From: Flavobacteriales bacterium
GTDB lineage: Bacteria; Bacteroidota; Bacteroidia; NS11-12g; UBA955
Assembly (NCBI GenBank): GCA_947447955.1
Contig: CANFLS010000001.1
Location: forward strand, 62,001 to 126,000
Direction: 5' to 3'
Length of the DNA: 64,000 nucleotides
The number at the start of each line of letters is the position of its first letter. Positions within the stretch are counted from its first letter, which is position 1. The position numbers and the translations under genes were made by a program. The notes beneath the pieces were generated by a model that saw nothing but the letters and a program-made list of their open reading frames with translations, was not told where the DNA came from and made no database searches. Below, in pieces: positions 39,554-49,080 of the stretch.

Positions 39554-40917
39554 ACACAGTAGTTTTGTTGCCGTCTATAACTGATAGTTATTTCGATCCT
39601 TTTTTAAATAAAATAACTAAAGATTTCGAGAATGACGATCTAATTTTTATTTATCCGTATTCATATTTTGAAGAATATGGTTATCAATCAATATTACAAC
39701 CGTTTAATTTCTTTAGAAATTTAAGAAAATTTATACGGCGTAGGCTTTTAAAAAATAATAGATTAAAAAAAATTGAAGCTGATATTGTACGATACGACAG
39801 TGTTTGGAATGAATGTTTAATATTTCTTTTTGGTTTGGTTTTTGCAAAATTTGATATAGGCTTGAAAAACATAGACACTAAAAATTATTATTTTGTAAAT
39901 ACTGCTATAAGGTTTTTTAATATTTATGATATAAGTAAAATAAATCGTTGGCAATTGAATATTTTGAATTTTAGAATTTTTGACTTAAAGAGGCAATCAA
40001 AAAATTTTATCAGTAATAAATCAATTGAAATAGATAGAATTATATTAAACTATTTGGTTTATATGAATAATGTAATATTTGTGGAATCTATCAAAGTAAA
40101 AGAAAATGTAAAAATTTTAACTTTTGCTGAAGGTCAGTATAATATAGTTGATATTGCATGTGGTAGTGGCATATTACATAATGACGTGATAGATTATTAC
40201 AAAGGGAACTTCAATATGGATATTCAAAATATTATTGAAAAAAATAAAACAATAATAAATAATCGATTTAAAGGAAAAATAGACTTAGCAATAAATTACG
40301 AAAGAACTAAGAAATTTGATATGTTTATTGACTTAAATAGCTTTCTAAAAACGAACAAAATAGTGCATCCTAATTTTATTATATTGTTTTTACACGATTT
40401 TTATGATTCTCCTCACTATTGTGGACATTTAGGTTTTGTTGATTATTGGAATTGGGTTCAGTCTTGTTTAAGTATTTTCAAGTCATATAATACAAATTAT
40501 ACTCTAATTATTAAACCACATCCCAATTCTGATAATTTGGATAAGGCTTTGTCTAAAATCAAGCTTGAGGTTCAAGATAATGAGAACATAATATTCTTGG
40601 AAGAATTCATTAATAACGATTTTTTGATGAATATATTAAAACCTAAGGTAATACTTACACTAACTGGAACGATAATATTAGAATCAATTTTAATGGGAAT
40701 TGAAGTTATTTGCTTAAAAAACAATCCTGTTAAGAATTTTAATTTAAACATTGGATTTGATTCAGAGTTAGATTATTTACAGAAGTTAAAAAGTGTATTA
40801 CTTAACAATGATAATGAATTTATTTGTTTACAAAATTTAGATGAAGAGAATAGGGCTTTTTATATTATGAATTATCTAAGACCAGTTTTTCCTTTTAATA
40901 TTTCAAATTTATTATGA
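39550..40917 (+). CDS. Putative GT-B glycan transferase, family unclear
   Basis: 455 residues, no signal peptide. The C-terminal third has LIIKPHPNSDNLDKALSKI and ILTLTGTIILESILMGIEVI. This KPHP...TGT..ES pattern is shared by capsule-type Kdo transferases and some polysialyltransferase-like proteins. Given its position right after the pse genes, a transferase using a CMP-nonulosonate donor is an attractive inference, but the N-terminal 250 residues match nothing I recognise. Confidence 0.55.
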   Translation: MNTVVLLPSITDSYFDPFLNKITKDFENDDLIFIYPYSYFEEYGYQSILQPFNFFRNLRKFIRRRLLKNNRLKKIEADIVRYDSVWNECLIFLFGLVFAKFDIGLKNIDTKNYYFVNTAIRFFNIYDISKINRWQLNILNFRIFDLKRQSKNFISNKSIEIDRIILNYLVYMNNVIFVESIKVKENVKILTFAEGQYNIVDIACGSGILHNDVIDYYKGNFNMDIQNIIEKNKTIINNRFKGKIDLAINYERTKKFDMFIDLNSFLKTNKIVHPNFIILFLHDFYDSPHYCGHLGFVDYWNWVQSCLSIFKSYNTNYTLIIKPHPNSDNLDKALSKIKLEVQDNENIIFLEEFINNDFLMNILKPKVILTLTGTIILESILMGIEVICLKNNPVKNFNLNIGFDSELDYLQKLKSVLLNNDNEFICLQNLDEENRAFYIMNYLRPVFPFNISNLL

Positions 40918-41867
40918 TTGATTTCGGAGTAATAGTTTGTTGTTCAAGTCATGATTATTTATTGGCGGGTGGTTTAATTGAATCAATAAAAATATCAAAT
41001 CCAGATGTTCCGATTTGTGTAATGTTTGACAAGGACATACCAATTGATTGGTTCATTGCAATTGATCGAAGTATTATTTTTATTGATGTTAGATTATTGG
41101 AAGGAAGTATACTATTAAATTATGCGCAAGGATGGGGCTTGACTAAGTTATTTTCATTTTCACATTCACCGTTTGAGCATTTTTTAATATTTGATGCTGA
41201 TATTATTATTTCTGGGAAAATTCCATTAGAATCCTTCAAACAATTTGATTTTTTTTGTGATTTATCTGATTATTCATATACTAAGGACGAAATCAAAAGG
41301 TACTTTTTTGATTTAGAAAAATTAAAATCAGTTGAAAGTATTGATTTTAATTGGGATTATTATTATGATAGATTATTTGTTAGTGGTTGGTGGTATTCAA
41401 AAAAGTTTATTTTTCAAGATGCTGAATTATTACATTATATCAAACTTCAAAATTCAGATAAGTTAATTTTTTTCCCTGGGGAAATGGGTTTTTTAAATTA
41501 TTTGGCAAATAAAAAGGAATATCTTAAAGAATTAAATATCGGTAGAGCCAATTATCAGAAGATAATATTAGATTATTCTAAAAATGAGCAAGTTAATTTG
41601 TTTTTAGATGCTATTTATAAGGCGCAATTTAGAATTTTCCATTACGCTGGTATTAGTAAACCTTTACAATTAAATAATGATATATATTTTATACAACCGT
41701 TTATCTATTTTATTTTGAAATTTTGTAACCGCACAAATGAAAATTTTGATGTAAATGATTATTTCAAATTGAGTTCTCAAAGTAATACATTTTATATAAA
41801 TAAGGCTAAAAAGAATTCTAGATTCAATTTTATGTTTAAATTATTTAGGAAATTATTTAGGAAATGA
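40914..41867 (+). CDS. Putative GT-A (GT8-like) glycosyltransferase
   Basis: 317 residues. N-terminal VCCSSHDYLLAGGLIESIK and mid-sequence HFLIFDADIIISGK (DAD, a DxD motif) suggest a nucleotide-sugar transferase. A basic, hydrophobic C-terminus (FNFMFKLFRKLFRK) may bind the membrane surface. The four-base overlap at each end (ATGA) fits one continuous operon. The family is not certain. Confidence 0.6.
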   Translation: MIDFGVIVCCSSHDYLLAGGLIESIKISNPDVPICVMFDKDIPIDWFIAIDRSIIFIDVRLLEGSILLNYAQGWGLTKLFSFSHSPFEHFLIFDADIIISGKIPLESFKQFDFFCDLSDYSYTKDEIKRYFFDLEKLKSVESIDFNWDYYYDRLFVSGWWYSKKFIFQDAELLHYIKLQNSDKLIFFPGEMGFLNYLANKKEYLKELNIGRANYQKIILDYSKNEQVNLFLDAIYKAQFRIFHYAGISKPLQLNNDIYFIQPFIYFILKFCNRTNENFDVNDYFKLSSQSNTFYINKAKKNSRFNFMFKLFRKLFRK

Positions 41868-43105
41868 AACAAATATTAGTTATTTACAAAACTGGTTCTG
41901 GTGGAGGTTTAATATTGGCCAATAAAATTGTTGCAAGTTCAAATAGTGCAATAAGTTTTGAAGCTTATCAAGTGGATAATGAAAATAGTCAAATAAAATT
42001 CCCATTAATAAAAAGAGTTTTTATAAAAGCAAAATATTTATTAAATGAAATATTTAAAAACAAAAAGGTTAAAAACAAATTTGGTAATAAACGTATATTA
42101 TATTCGGCGTTTTCAATGAATGCACAGGAATTGAATTTTTTAAACAAATTGAAAGCAAAATTAGTAAATGTTAATTATGATGGTGTATTGATTTTATTTG
42201 TAGGTAATAGTAATTTTAATTTAAAATCATTTGCATATGTTCTTCGTGACAATGCAATTAAGCCAAGAGTTTTCTGGTATGTAATTGACTATGCAATTTT
42301 TACTGGTGGTTGTCATTATCCAAGGGGCTGTGATGGTTATGTCAAAAGAGAGTGTTTAAATTGTCCCTTAGATACAGGTTTAGACAAAAATATTTCTTAT
42401 TTTAATTTAAAGACTAATTTGCATTTTGCTCATGAACTAAATTTAGAATTAGTTTATTCTAATCCTTATGTTTTGTCAGTCATAAAAAATTCCTTATTTA
42501 ATGGTTTTGTTTCACATAATATAAGATATCCTTATTTGTTAAATCAAGTAAATATAACTAGTCATGACAAAATAAATATTATGTTAGATATTGTGAATAT
42601 TAATGATTTTCGCAAGGGTTGGAATGAACTAGTAATATTTATTGAATTATTAAATCAAAGAATAATAAGTGGTTTTAAATTTGGAAATAATGAAATAAAT
42701 TTTATTTTTTTTGATAGTAAGATAATTGATTTTTTTGCAGATAAAATTGATATCTTTGGTAAAGCCAATATTATATTTAGCTTAATTAAAAACAAATTAG
42801 ATTATTCTGGATTTTCAAAACTTATGGTTGAAACAGATATATTCCTTAGTTTCTCTAACATGGACTTTGGGCAAATGGCTCTTGAGGAAGCAATTTTATT
42901 AGGTATACCCGCAATTAGTTTTAATGATGATTTTAATAATGTATTTGCTAAAAGTGAATTATTTTTAATTGATAAATATAATTTATTTCAATACTTAGAA
43001 AAATTTATATTTTTAATTGATGTTGTTGAAAAAAAGAAAGAGTCTATTGTATTGAGTAAAAAAGAAATATTTGTAGAACAATTTGTAGAACTTTTAAATA
43101 AATGA
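41864..43105 (+). CDS. GT4-like glycosyltransferase with a Cys-rich motif
   Basis: 413 residues. GGCHYPRGCDGYVKRECLNC is the cysteine cluster seen in a subset of group 1 transferases. The C-terminal FGQMALEEAILLGIPAIS contains the E-x7-E-type donor-binding segment. N-terminal YKTGSGGGLILANKI suits a GT-B first domain. Overlaps of four bases on both sides. Confidence 0.78.
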   Translation: MKQILVIYKTGSGGGLILANKIVASSNSAISFEAYQVDNENSQIKFPLIKRVFIKAKYLLNEIFKNKKVKNKFGNKRILYSAFSMNAQELNFLNKLKAKLVNVNYDGVLILFVGNSNFNLKSFAYVLRDNAIKPRVFWYVIDYAIFTGGCHYPRGCDGYVKRECLNCPLDTGLDKNISYFNLKTNLHFAHELNLELVYSNPYVLSVIKNSLFNGFVSHNIRYPYLLNQVNITSHDKINIMLDIVNINDFRKGWNELVIFIELLNQRIISGFKFGNNEINFIFFDSKIIDFFADKIDIFGKANIIFSLIKNKLDYSGFSKLMVETDIFLSFSNMDFGQMALEEAILLGIPAISFNDDFNNVFAKSELFLIDKYNLFQYLEKFIFLIDVVEKKKESIVLSKKEIFVEQFVELLNK

Positions 43106-43797
43106 TTAATTTATATACTTCATTTATTCTGAGTAAAAATGGTCAAAGGAATAGAGAATTTATTAGTGTGTTGAAATTTAATTTAAATTTAGGCGTTTTT
43201 ACTAATATTTATCTAATCACCGATGAAAATACCAAATGTTTATTAAATAGGAATTTGAATTCAGTTAATTTAATTTATATAATTAATGACGAAAGACCTA
43301 CTTTTGGTTTTATGTTAGATTTATTTAAGCCGAATTTTGTAAATATTATTTCCAATGGTGATATAAAATTCACTAAAACAATCACTTATGCTGAATTTAT
43401 TTTGACTGAATATAATGTCTTGACTTTGTCGCGTTGGAGTGTGAAATATAAATGTTTTCCTTATGTTGAAAAATTTACAATTGGCAATAGTCAAGATGTC
43501 TTTGGGTTTAAAGGAAGACTACCAAGTTTAATTGGTGAATTTGATTTTTTTATTGGTCAACCTGCTTGTGATAATAAATTTTGCTATTTATTAAGTGAAA
43601 ATGGTTATCAATTATTAAATGTTTGTTTTGATATTATCACATTTCATGTTCATAAGAATAGTATGATTCATTATGACGCAGCTTCTTGTATACCACCTCC
43701 ATATACCTATATAAAAGCTAATTTTAATGATATATTTTCGGTAATTGGTAAATTAAGATATTATTATATGTTGTTTTTTGTTAGAATATTTAAATGA
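43102..43797 (+). CDS. Uncharacterised protein, possible small GT-A glycosyltransferase
   Basis: 231 residues. I recognise only a loose pattern: NIISNGDIKF, LTLSRWSVK, SQDVFGFKG, FFIGQPACDNKFCYLL and ITFHVHKNSMIHYD. This resembles a family of short predicted transferases with an N-x-D and a CDN motif. No membrane segment. Location between glycosyltransferases supports a glycan role. Confidence 0.55.
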   Translation: MINLYTSFILSKNGQRNREFISVLKFNLNLGVFTNIYLITDENTKCLLNRNLNSVNLIYIINDERPTFGFMLDLFKPNFVNIISNGDIKFTKTITYAEFILTEYNVLTLSRWSVKYKCFPYVEKFTIGNSQDVFGFKGRLPSLIGEFDFFIGQPACDNKFCYLLSENGYQLLNVCFDIITFHVHKNSMIHYDAASCIPPPYTYIKANFNDIFSVIGKLRYYYMLFFVRIFK

Positions 43798-44663
43798 ATA
43801 AGAATTTAGTTTCTATTATAATTCCGGTATATAATAGGTCTAAAGTTTTGTATAAAAATTTTAATTATTTTAGGAGTTCTTTACTATTATTAGAAAATTT
43901 ATCATGTCCTGTTGAAATTTTAGTTATCGATGATTTTTCTGATCAGCCTTTAGATTATGATTTATTGAGAGTAGGATTTTCGGATTTTATAAGTGTTAGA
44001 TTAATAAGGAATATTTCAAATAGGGGAGTTTCATTTAGCAGAAATGTAGGTTTAAGATCTGCAAATGGGAAGTGGATTTTTTTTTTAGATTCAGATGATA
44101 TTTTTGATTTTGGTCGTTTTATTATTAGTCATTATAATTATCTAGTCAAAGATGATTTTGATTACCTTATTCTTGAGAAAATTTTAGTTCGTTTTCGAAA
44201 ATCGGAATTTGCGTTGGTTTTTAATTCCGCAAATTGGAATTCTAGAGATTTTGCACGGGAGTTTTATTTAAAAAGAAATTCAAATGCCGTTTATTCCCAA
44301 ATTTCAATGTTTATTTTTCGTAAAGATTTTTTAGATAATGTTAATTTGACTTTTAGGGAAATTTTAAGAAACAGTGAAGATACAGAGTTTAAAATGAATT
44401 TATTAAATAAAAATGGAGTTTATTTTACTTTGTATAGTGAAAATATATATTTGAGTAAAATTGAAGATAATAATTCATTAGGAAAAATAATAAGTTTAAA
44501 TAATAGAATGTACAAGATTATTTCTGCGCTTTTTGTATTATTCAAATTTCGTGGCTTTGTTATTTCTTATTATTTGGTAAATTATATTTCTTATCAAATT
44601 AAATGTATTCTAAAATATTCATTAAAAAAAATTTATGAAAAGCTTAAAAAAATATCTCGTTAA
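43794..44663 (+). CDS. GT2 family glycosyltransferase
   Basis: 289 residues. Start: SIIIPVYNRSKVLYKNF; then VLVIDDFSDQ-like LVIDDFSDQP, NRGVSFSRNVGLRSA, and FFLDSDD with the metal-binding DxD. It lacks C-terminal membrane segments. A T10 run in the DNA at 44077-44086, encoding part of WIFFLDSDD, could slip and shift the frame. Confidence 0.88.
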   Translation: MNKNLVSIIIPVYNRSKVLYKNFNYFRSSLLLLENLSCPVEILVIDDFSDQPLDYDLLRVGFSDFISVRLIRNISNRGVSFSRNVGLRSANGKWIFFLDSDDIFDFGRFIISHYNYLVKDDFDYLILEKILVRFRKSEFALVFNSANWNSRDFAREFYLKRNSNAVYSQISMFIFRKDFLDNVNLTFREILRNSEDTEFKMNLLNKNGVYFTLYSENIYLSKIEDNNSLGKIISLNNRMYKIISALFVLFKFRGFVISYYLVNYISYQIKCILKYSLKKIYEKLKKISR

Positions 44664-45492
44664 TCTATTTTTTGTTTTTAAAATGCATTTATTATGGATG
44701 CATTTGTTTGAATCAATGAAATCTTTGAATTTTAAACTTTCTAATTCTGTTAAATGGAGGAGCGATGATTATAAATATAGGTTAAAAATGGATTTGGAAA
44801 TTTCTAAAAAGTTGAGTCAATTAATTCCAGATGATATTGTTAGAAATGGTCCTTTTAAGGGAATGTTGTATAAAAACAGAACAGTAATTGGTAGTGCAGT
44901 TTATCCCAAATTAATTGGTTCTTATGAGTCAGAATTGAATGAAATATGGAATAATATTCTAAAAATTGAGTTTAGTACTATTGTTGATATTGGATGTGCT
45001 GATGGTTATTATGCCGTTGGTTTGTCGCGTTTATTTAAAAATTCAATTGTATATGGTATAGATATTGATTCATTAGCTCTTGAGAAATGCAAGGAATTAG
45101 CTGATTTGAATGAGGTTAATGTAAATTTAATTAAGGGTATAGACACTAATGGATTATTAAATTTGGATTTAAGTAATAAATCTTTAATAATAAGTGATTG
45201 TGAGGGTTTTGAATTAGATTTATTTCAGGATTCTATATTTCAGAATTTTGGTAAGCATTATTTTTTAATTGAATGTCATGATCTCTTTAATTTAAATATT
45301 ACCGAAACATTATTAAATAGATCTAAATATACCCATAAGCACACTATAATTAGTAGTACTGATGATATTTTTAAGGCCTATTTTTATGATTATCCTGAGT
45401 TGGTTTCATTTAGCTTAAATGAGAAATTTCAAATTTTAAAAGAAGGTAGAAAAGCTATAATGTTTTGGTTGTATCTAGAACCGATTGATTAG
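44635..45492 (+). CDS. SAM-dependent methyltransferase
   Basis: 285 residues overlapping the previous gene by 29 bases, an unusually long overlap here. SAM motif I is TIVDIGCADGYYAVGLSRL; VYGIDIDSLALEKC is motif II; LIISDCEGFELDLF resembles the FkbM-type motif. The N-terminal 70 residues are basic and helical. It probably methylates a glycan or its precursor. A later start would reduce the overlap, but none is clearly better. Confidence 0.78.
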   Translation: MKSLKKYLVNLFFVFKMHLLWMHLFESMKSLNFKLSNSVKWRSDDYKYRLKMDLEISKKLSQLIPDDIVRNGPFKGMLYKNRTVIGSAVYPKLIGSYESELNEIWNNILKIEFSTIVDIGCADGYYAVGLSRLFKNSIVYGIDIDSLALEKCKELADLNEVNVNLIKGIDTNGLLNLDLSNKSLIISDCEGFELDLFQDSIFQNFGKHYFLIECHDLFNLNITETLLNRSKYTHKHTIISSTDDIFKAYFYDYPELVSFSLNEKFQILKEGRKAIMFWLYLEPID

Positions 45493-45498
45493 GTTAAA

Positions 45499-46659
45499 AT
45501 GAAGATTGGTTTTGTGTTATCTGTCCCACCTGGTTATTCTGAAACATTTTTTAAGAATAAATTTAAATTATTAAGTGAAATAAATTCTGAAATTTATTTA
45601 TTTGTAGATAATATGGATAATTCTTGTAATGGGAATTGCATTGTTGGTTTTTCAATGGGTAATGGTTTTGTAAGAGATTCTTATAAAATTGTTATCGTGC
45701 TTAAAAGAATTTTAAATTCGCCAATTAGAACGTTTTTATTATTTAATAAAAATAGATTAGATGGATTTGGTCTTTTAAAGAACATTCGCTCAATATTTAT
45801 TTCCGCGCACATTTTGAAATATAATTTAGATTGGTTACATTTTGGATTTTGCACAATGGCCGTCGGAAGAGAAAATATTTCTCAAGTGATTGGAGCTAAA
45901 ATGGCAGTGAGTATTCGTGGTTACGATATTACAATTTTTCCTCATAAAAATCCTGGTTGTTATAATAACGTTTGGAAGCGAATTGATAAATTACATTACA
46001 TTTCCAATAGTTTATTAAATTTGGCAATAGCAAATGGATTTTCGAAAATTATTGAACATCATAGAATTACGCCGGCGATTGATATTGTGAAATTTAAATA
46101 TCAAGGTCCTAGAAATAATAATATTTTAAAGATTGCCACAACCGCGAGACTTACTTGGGTAAAAGGTTTAAAATACGTAATTAATGCATTGGGTATTTTA
46201 AAAAAGCTAGATATCTTATTTGAATATATTATTATCGGTGATGGCGAAGATTTATTAGAATTAATTGAACTGGCAAAAGAAGTTGATATATTCAATCAAG
46301 TTATTTTTGCTGGGAAAAAAAGTCAAGATGATATTATTGATATTCTTAAATTGACTGATATTTATATTCAGTATAGCGTTCACGAAGGTTTTGGGAATTC
46401 TGTTTTAGAAGCACAATCTATGGGTTGTATATGTATTGTTAGTGATGCGGAAGGTTTAACGGAAAACATAATAAACAATGAAACTGGTTTTATTGTAGAA
46501 AAGTGTAAATCAGATTTATTAGCGAATAAATTAATAGAAGTAATGAATTTAGATGAGAAATGTAAATTTGATATTACTTCTAGAAGTATGAAACGAGTTG
46601 AAGCAATCTACAATATTAATGTGCAAAAACAAAAGTTCTTAGATTTTTATCAATGTTAG
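45499..46659 (+). CDS. GT4 family glycosyltransferase
   Basis: 386 residues. KIATTARLTWVKGLKYVI, IIGDGEDLLELI, and HEGFGNSVLEAQSMGC with the E-x7-E motif are standard for GT4 retaining transferases. N-terminal WLHFGFCTMAVGRENI and SIRGYDI mark the usual first GT-B domain. The donor is unknown. Confidence 0.92.
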   Translation: MKIGFVLSVPPGYSETFFKNKFKLLSEINSEIYLFVDNMDNSCNGNCIVGFSMGNGFVRDSYKIVIVLKRILNSPIRTFLLFNKNRLDGFGLLKNIRSIFISAHILKYNLDWLHFGFCTMAVGRENISQVIGAKMAVSIRGYDITIFPHKNPGCYNNVWKRIDKLHYISNSLLNLAIANGFSKIIEHHRITPAIDIVKFKYQGPRNNNILKIATTARLTWVKGLKYVINALGILKKLDILFEYIIIGDGEDLLELIELAKEVDIFNQVIFAGKKSQDDIIDILKLTDIYIQYSVHEGFGNSVLEAQSMGCICIVSDAEGLTENIINNETGFIVEKCKSDLLANKLIEVMNLDEKCKFDITSRSMKRVEAIYNINVQKQKFLDFYQC

Positions 46660-47981
46660 ATTTTATAAAATTCATAAGTCCCTCATGGTATTTTAACAAA
46701 AACATAAAATATAGTATACCATATTTTGTAGATTATACTTTTTTAAAAGAATCTGAATTTGAGCATTGCGATTTTTTTGTGGGATATTCAAATGACATTG
46801 CCAAGAAGATGGATATAGCATTTCAACTTTGGACACAAGGATACATTACAACTGATTCAAGTAAAAAATTATTTTGGGTTCAAAGTGATTTTAAATTAAA
46901 AGATAAATATATTTTTATAAGTCGTTTTTATAAAAAACATTGGACTTTAGTTGTTTTATTTTTACGTATTTTAGAGTTGAATAATCCTTTAAATGAAATG
47001 ATTGCATTTATTCAAGCTAGAAAAACGAAACGGATTATAACTAACTTCAATTTTAATTATGAAATAAATAAAGGATTGAGCAATTTGAAATTTGAAAACC
47101 CTTTGGTCAGCGTAATTATTCCAACATTAAATAGATATCAATACCTAATAGATGTAATGAAGGATTTAGACAAGCAAAGTTATAAAAATTTTGAAGTGAT
47201 TGTTTTTGATCAAAGTGAACCATTTAGGCAGGAATTTTATGAAAATTGGAATTTTAATTTAAGGATAGTTAAACAAAAAGAAAAGGCTCTTTGGCTTGCA
47301 CGTAATTCTGCAATAAAAATCTCAAAAGGCCAACTTATTTTGCTTTATGACGATGATTCTTTAGTTGAAAAAGATTGGATTTTAAATCATATTAAATGCC
47401 TGGATTACTTTAATTGTGAAATTTCGAGTGGTGTTAGCATTTCTGTTGTTGGAGCACAAGTACCTAAGCATTATTCTTATTTTAGATGGAGTGACCAAAT
47501 AGATACAGGTAATGTTATGCTAAAAAGAGAGGTTTTTGAGAGAATTGGTTTGTTTGATAGACAGTTTGAAGGGCAAAGAATGGGTGATGGCGAATTTGGA
47601 ATGCGAGCGTATTTGTCAGGATTTAAGAATATTAGTAATCCTTTATCAAAGAGAGTACATCTTAAAGTTTCAGAAGGTGGCCTTAGGCAGATGGGTTCAT
47701 GGGATGCATGGCGTCCAAAGAACATTTTTGCTCCGAGGCCTATACCAAGTGTTTTATATCTAACTCGAAAGTACTTTGGAACAAAAGCGGCGGTGTTTGA
47801 CATTATAGTCTCCGTATTTACTTCAGTTGTTCCATACCGTTTTAAACGAAACAATAAGTTAGTTCTTTTTGGTGTATTTATTGGCATTTTGTTTAGTCCT
47901 TTTTTATTGATATCTGTTATCAGAAGTTGGCGATTGGCGACAATTAAACTTGAACAGGGAGACAGAATTGAATATTTATAA
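46653..47981 (+). CDS. GT2 glycosyltransferase with an N-terminal extension
   Basis: 442 residues. The GT-A domain begins near residue 150 (VSVIIPTLNRYQYLIDV) and carries LLYDDDSLVEKDW (DDD metal site) and GDGEFGMRAYLSG. The first 145 residues (FVGYSNDIAKKMDIAFQLW) are an unrecognised extension. A hydrophobic C-terminal segment (VLFGVFIGILFSPFLLI) suggests membrane attachment. Confidence 0.85.
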   Translation: MLDFIKFISPSWYFNKNIKYSIPYFVDYTFLKESEFEHCDFFVGYSNDIAKKMDIAFQLWTQGYITTDSSKKLFWVQSDFKLKDKYIFISRFYKKHWTLVVLFLRILELNNPLNEMIAFIQARKTKRIITNFNFNYEINKGLSNLKFENPLVSVIIPTLNRYQYLIDVMKDLDKQSYKNFEVIVFDQSEPFRQEFYENWNFNLRIVKQKEKALWLARNSAIKISKGQLILLYDDDSLVEKDWILNHIKCLDYFNCEISSGVSISVVGAQVPKHYSYFRWSDQIDTGNVMLKREVFERIGLFDRQFEGQRMGDGEFGMRAYLSGFKNISNPLSKRVHLKVSEGGLRQMGSWDAWRPKNIFAPRPIPSVLYLTRKYFGTKAAVFDIIVSVFTSVVPYRFKRNNKLVLFGVFIGILFSPFLLISVIRSWRLATIKLEQGDRIEYL

Positions 47982-49080
47982 AAAAATTGATGAAACGATT
48001 TTAATTGTTTCAACGGAGTTCCCCCCATTGCCAGGTGGAATCGGAAATCATGCTTTTCATTTGGCAAATGAATTGTGTAATAATAATCGAAAAATAATTG
48101 TTTTAACTGAAGAAAGATCAAATACTCGCAATGAATGGTCTGAATTCTGTGATTCATCTAATTTTAAAATTGTGGGAATTCCGCGAAATAAGTTAATTTT
48201 TTATACCTATTTAAAACGGATTTTTTACTTTTTTTATCTTTCAATAAAATTGCAACCGGTTACAATTTTTTCCGGAAAATTTTCAATTTGGTTGGCAGCT
48301 TTTAATCCCTCAAACAAGAGATCCTTTGCAATTGTGCACGGCAGTGAAATTAAATGTGTCGGTATTTTAAAGTTTGTATTTCAAAAAGGTCTTCAAAAAG
48401 TTAATAATGTAATTTCTGTTTCTAATTTTACAAATAAAATTCTTATTGAAAATTATGAATTAAACAATGAAAAATGCGTCGTCATTAATAATGGCTTTAA
48501 TTTTGATACAAAGGAATTTGATGACTGTAAAGAAATCAAGTCAACTTTGAAATTTATTACAATTGGAGGAATGCATAAGAGAAAGGGTCAACAGAATTTT
48601 ATTTATGCTTTACCTCAACTAATTTCTGAATTTGGTAAAATATTATATACAATTGCAGGAATACCTCAAGAAATTGATCGTCTAAAAGAATTAGCTATTC
48701 GTTTAAATGTAATCAATAATGTGCGATTTATTATTAGCCCATCTAATGATGAATTAGTTCAATTAATAGAAGATTCTGATATCTTTATTATGTTATCTGA
48801 GAAGTTAGAAAATGGTGATTTTGAGGGATTTGGAATTGCAATTTTGGAATCAATGTCAATGGGTTTGCCAGCAATAGGATCAAAAAATTCAGGAATTGAA
48901 GATGCAATTTCCAATCATTATTCGGGAGTTTTGGTGAATCACTCAAATATTGAGGAAATTAAAAATGCGGTAAATGAAATTCGACTCAATTATCCGCAAT
49001 ATTCAGCAAACGCAATTGAATGGAGTAAAAAATTCAGATGGGCAAGTGTAATTGAACAATATGAATCCTTATTGAAATGA
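47950..49080 (+). CDS. GT4 family glycosyltransferase
   Basis: 376 residues from a TTG at 47950; a second TTG at 47968 would reduce the 32-base overlap with the previous gene. STEFPPLPGGIGNHAF is the typical glycine-rich N-terminal loop. FITIGGMHKRKGQQNFI and FEGFGIAILESMSMGLPAIG (E-x7-E) complete the signature. Confidence 0.9.
   Translation: MNRETELNIYKKIDETILIVSTEFPPLPGGIGNHAFHLANELCNNNRKIIVLTEERSNTRNEWSEFCDSSNFKIVGIPRNKLIFYTYLKRIFYFFYLSIKLQPVTIFSGKFSIWLAAFNPSNKRSFAIVHGSEIKCVGILKFVFQKGLQKVNNVISVSNFTNKILIENYELNNEKCVVINNGFNFDTKEFDDCKEIKSTLKFITIGGMHKRKGQQNFIYALPQLISEFGKILYTIAGIPQEIDRLKELAIRLNVINNVRFIISPSNDELVQLIEDSDIFIMLSEKLENGDFEGFGIAILESMSMGLPAIGSKNSGIEDAISNHYSGVLVNHSNIEEIKNAVNEIRLNYPQYSANAIEWSKKFRWASVIEQYESLLK

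Noticed and set aside
42305-42375. Zinc-finger-like cysteines as a sign of a DNA-binding protein
   Set aside because: The GGCHY...C..CP cluster is known in a subset of GT4-type transferases, and the C-terminus has the GT4 donor motif.
47477-48157. 226-residue minus-strand ORF
   Set aside because: It crosses the ends of two overlapping glycosyltransferase genes that have strong family motifs.
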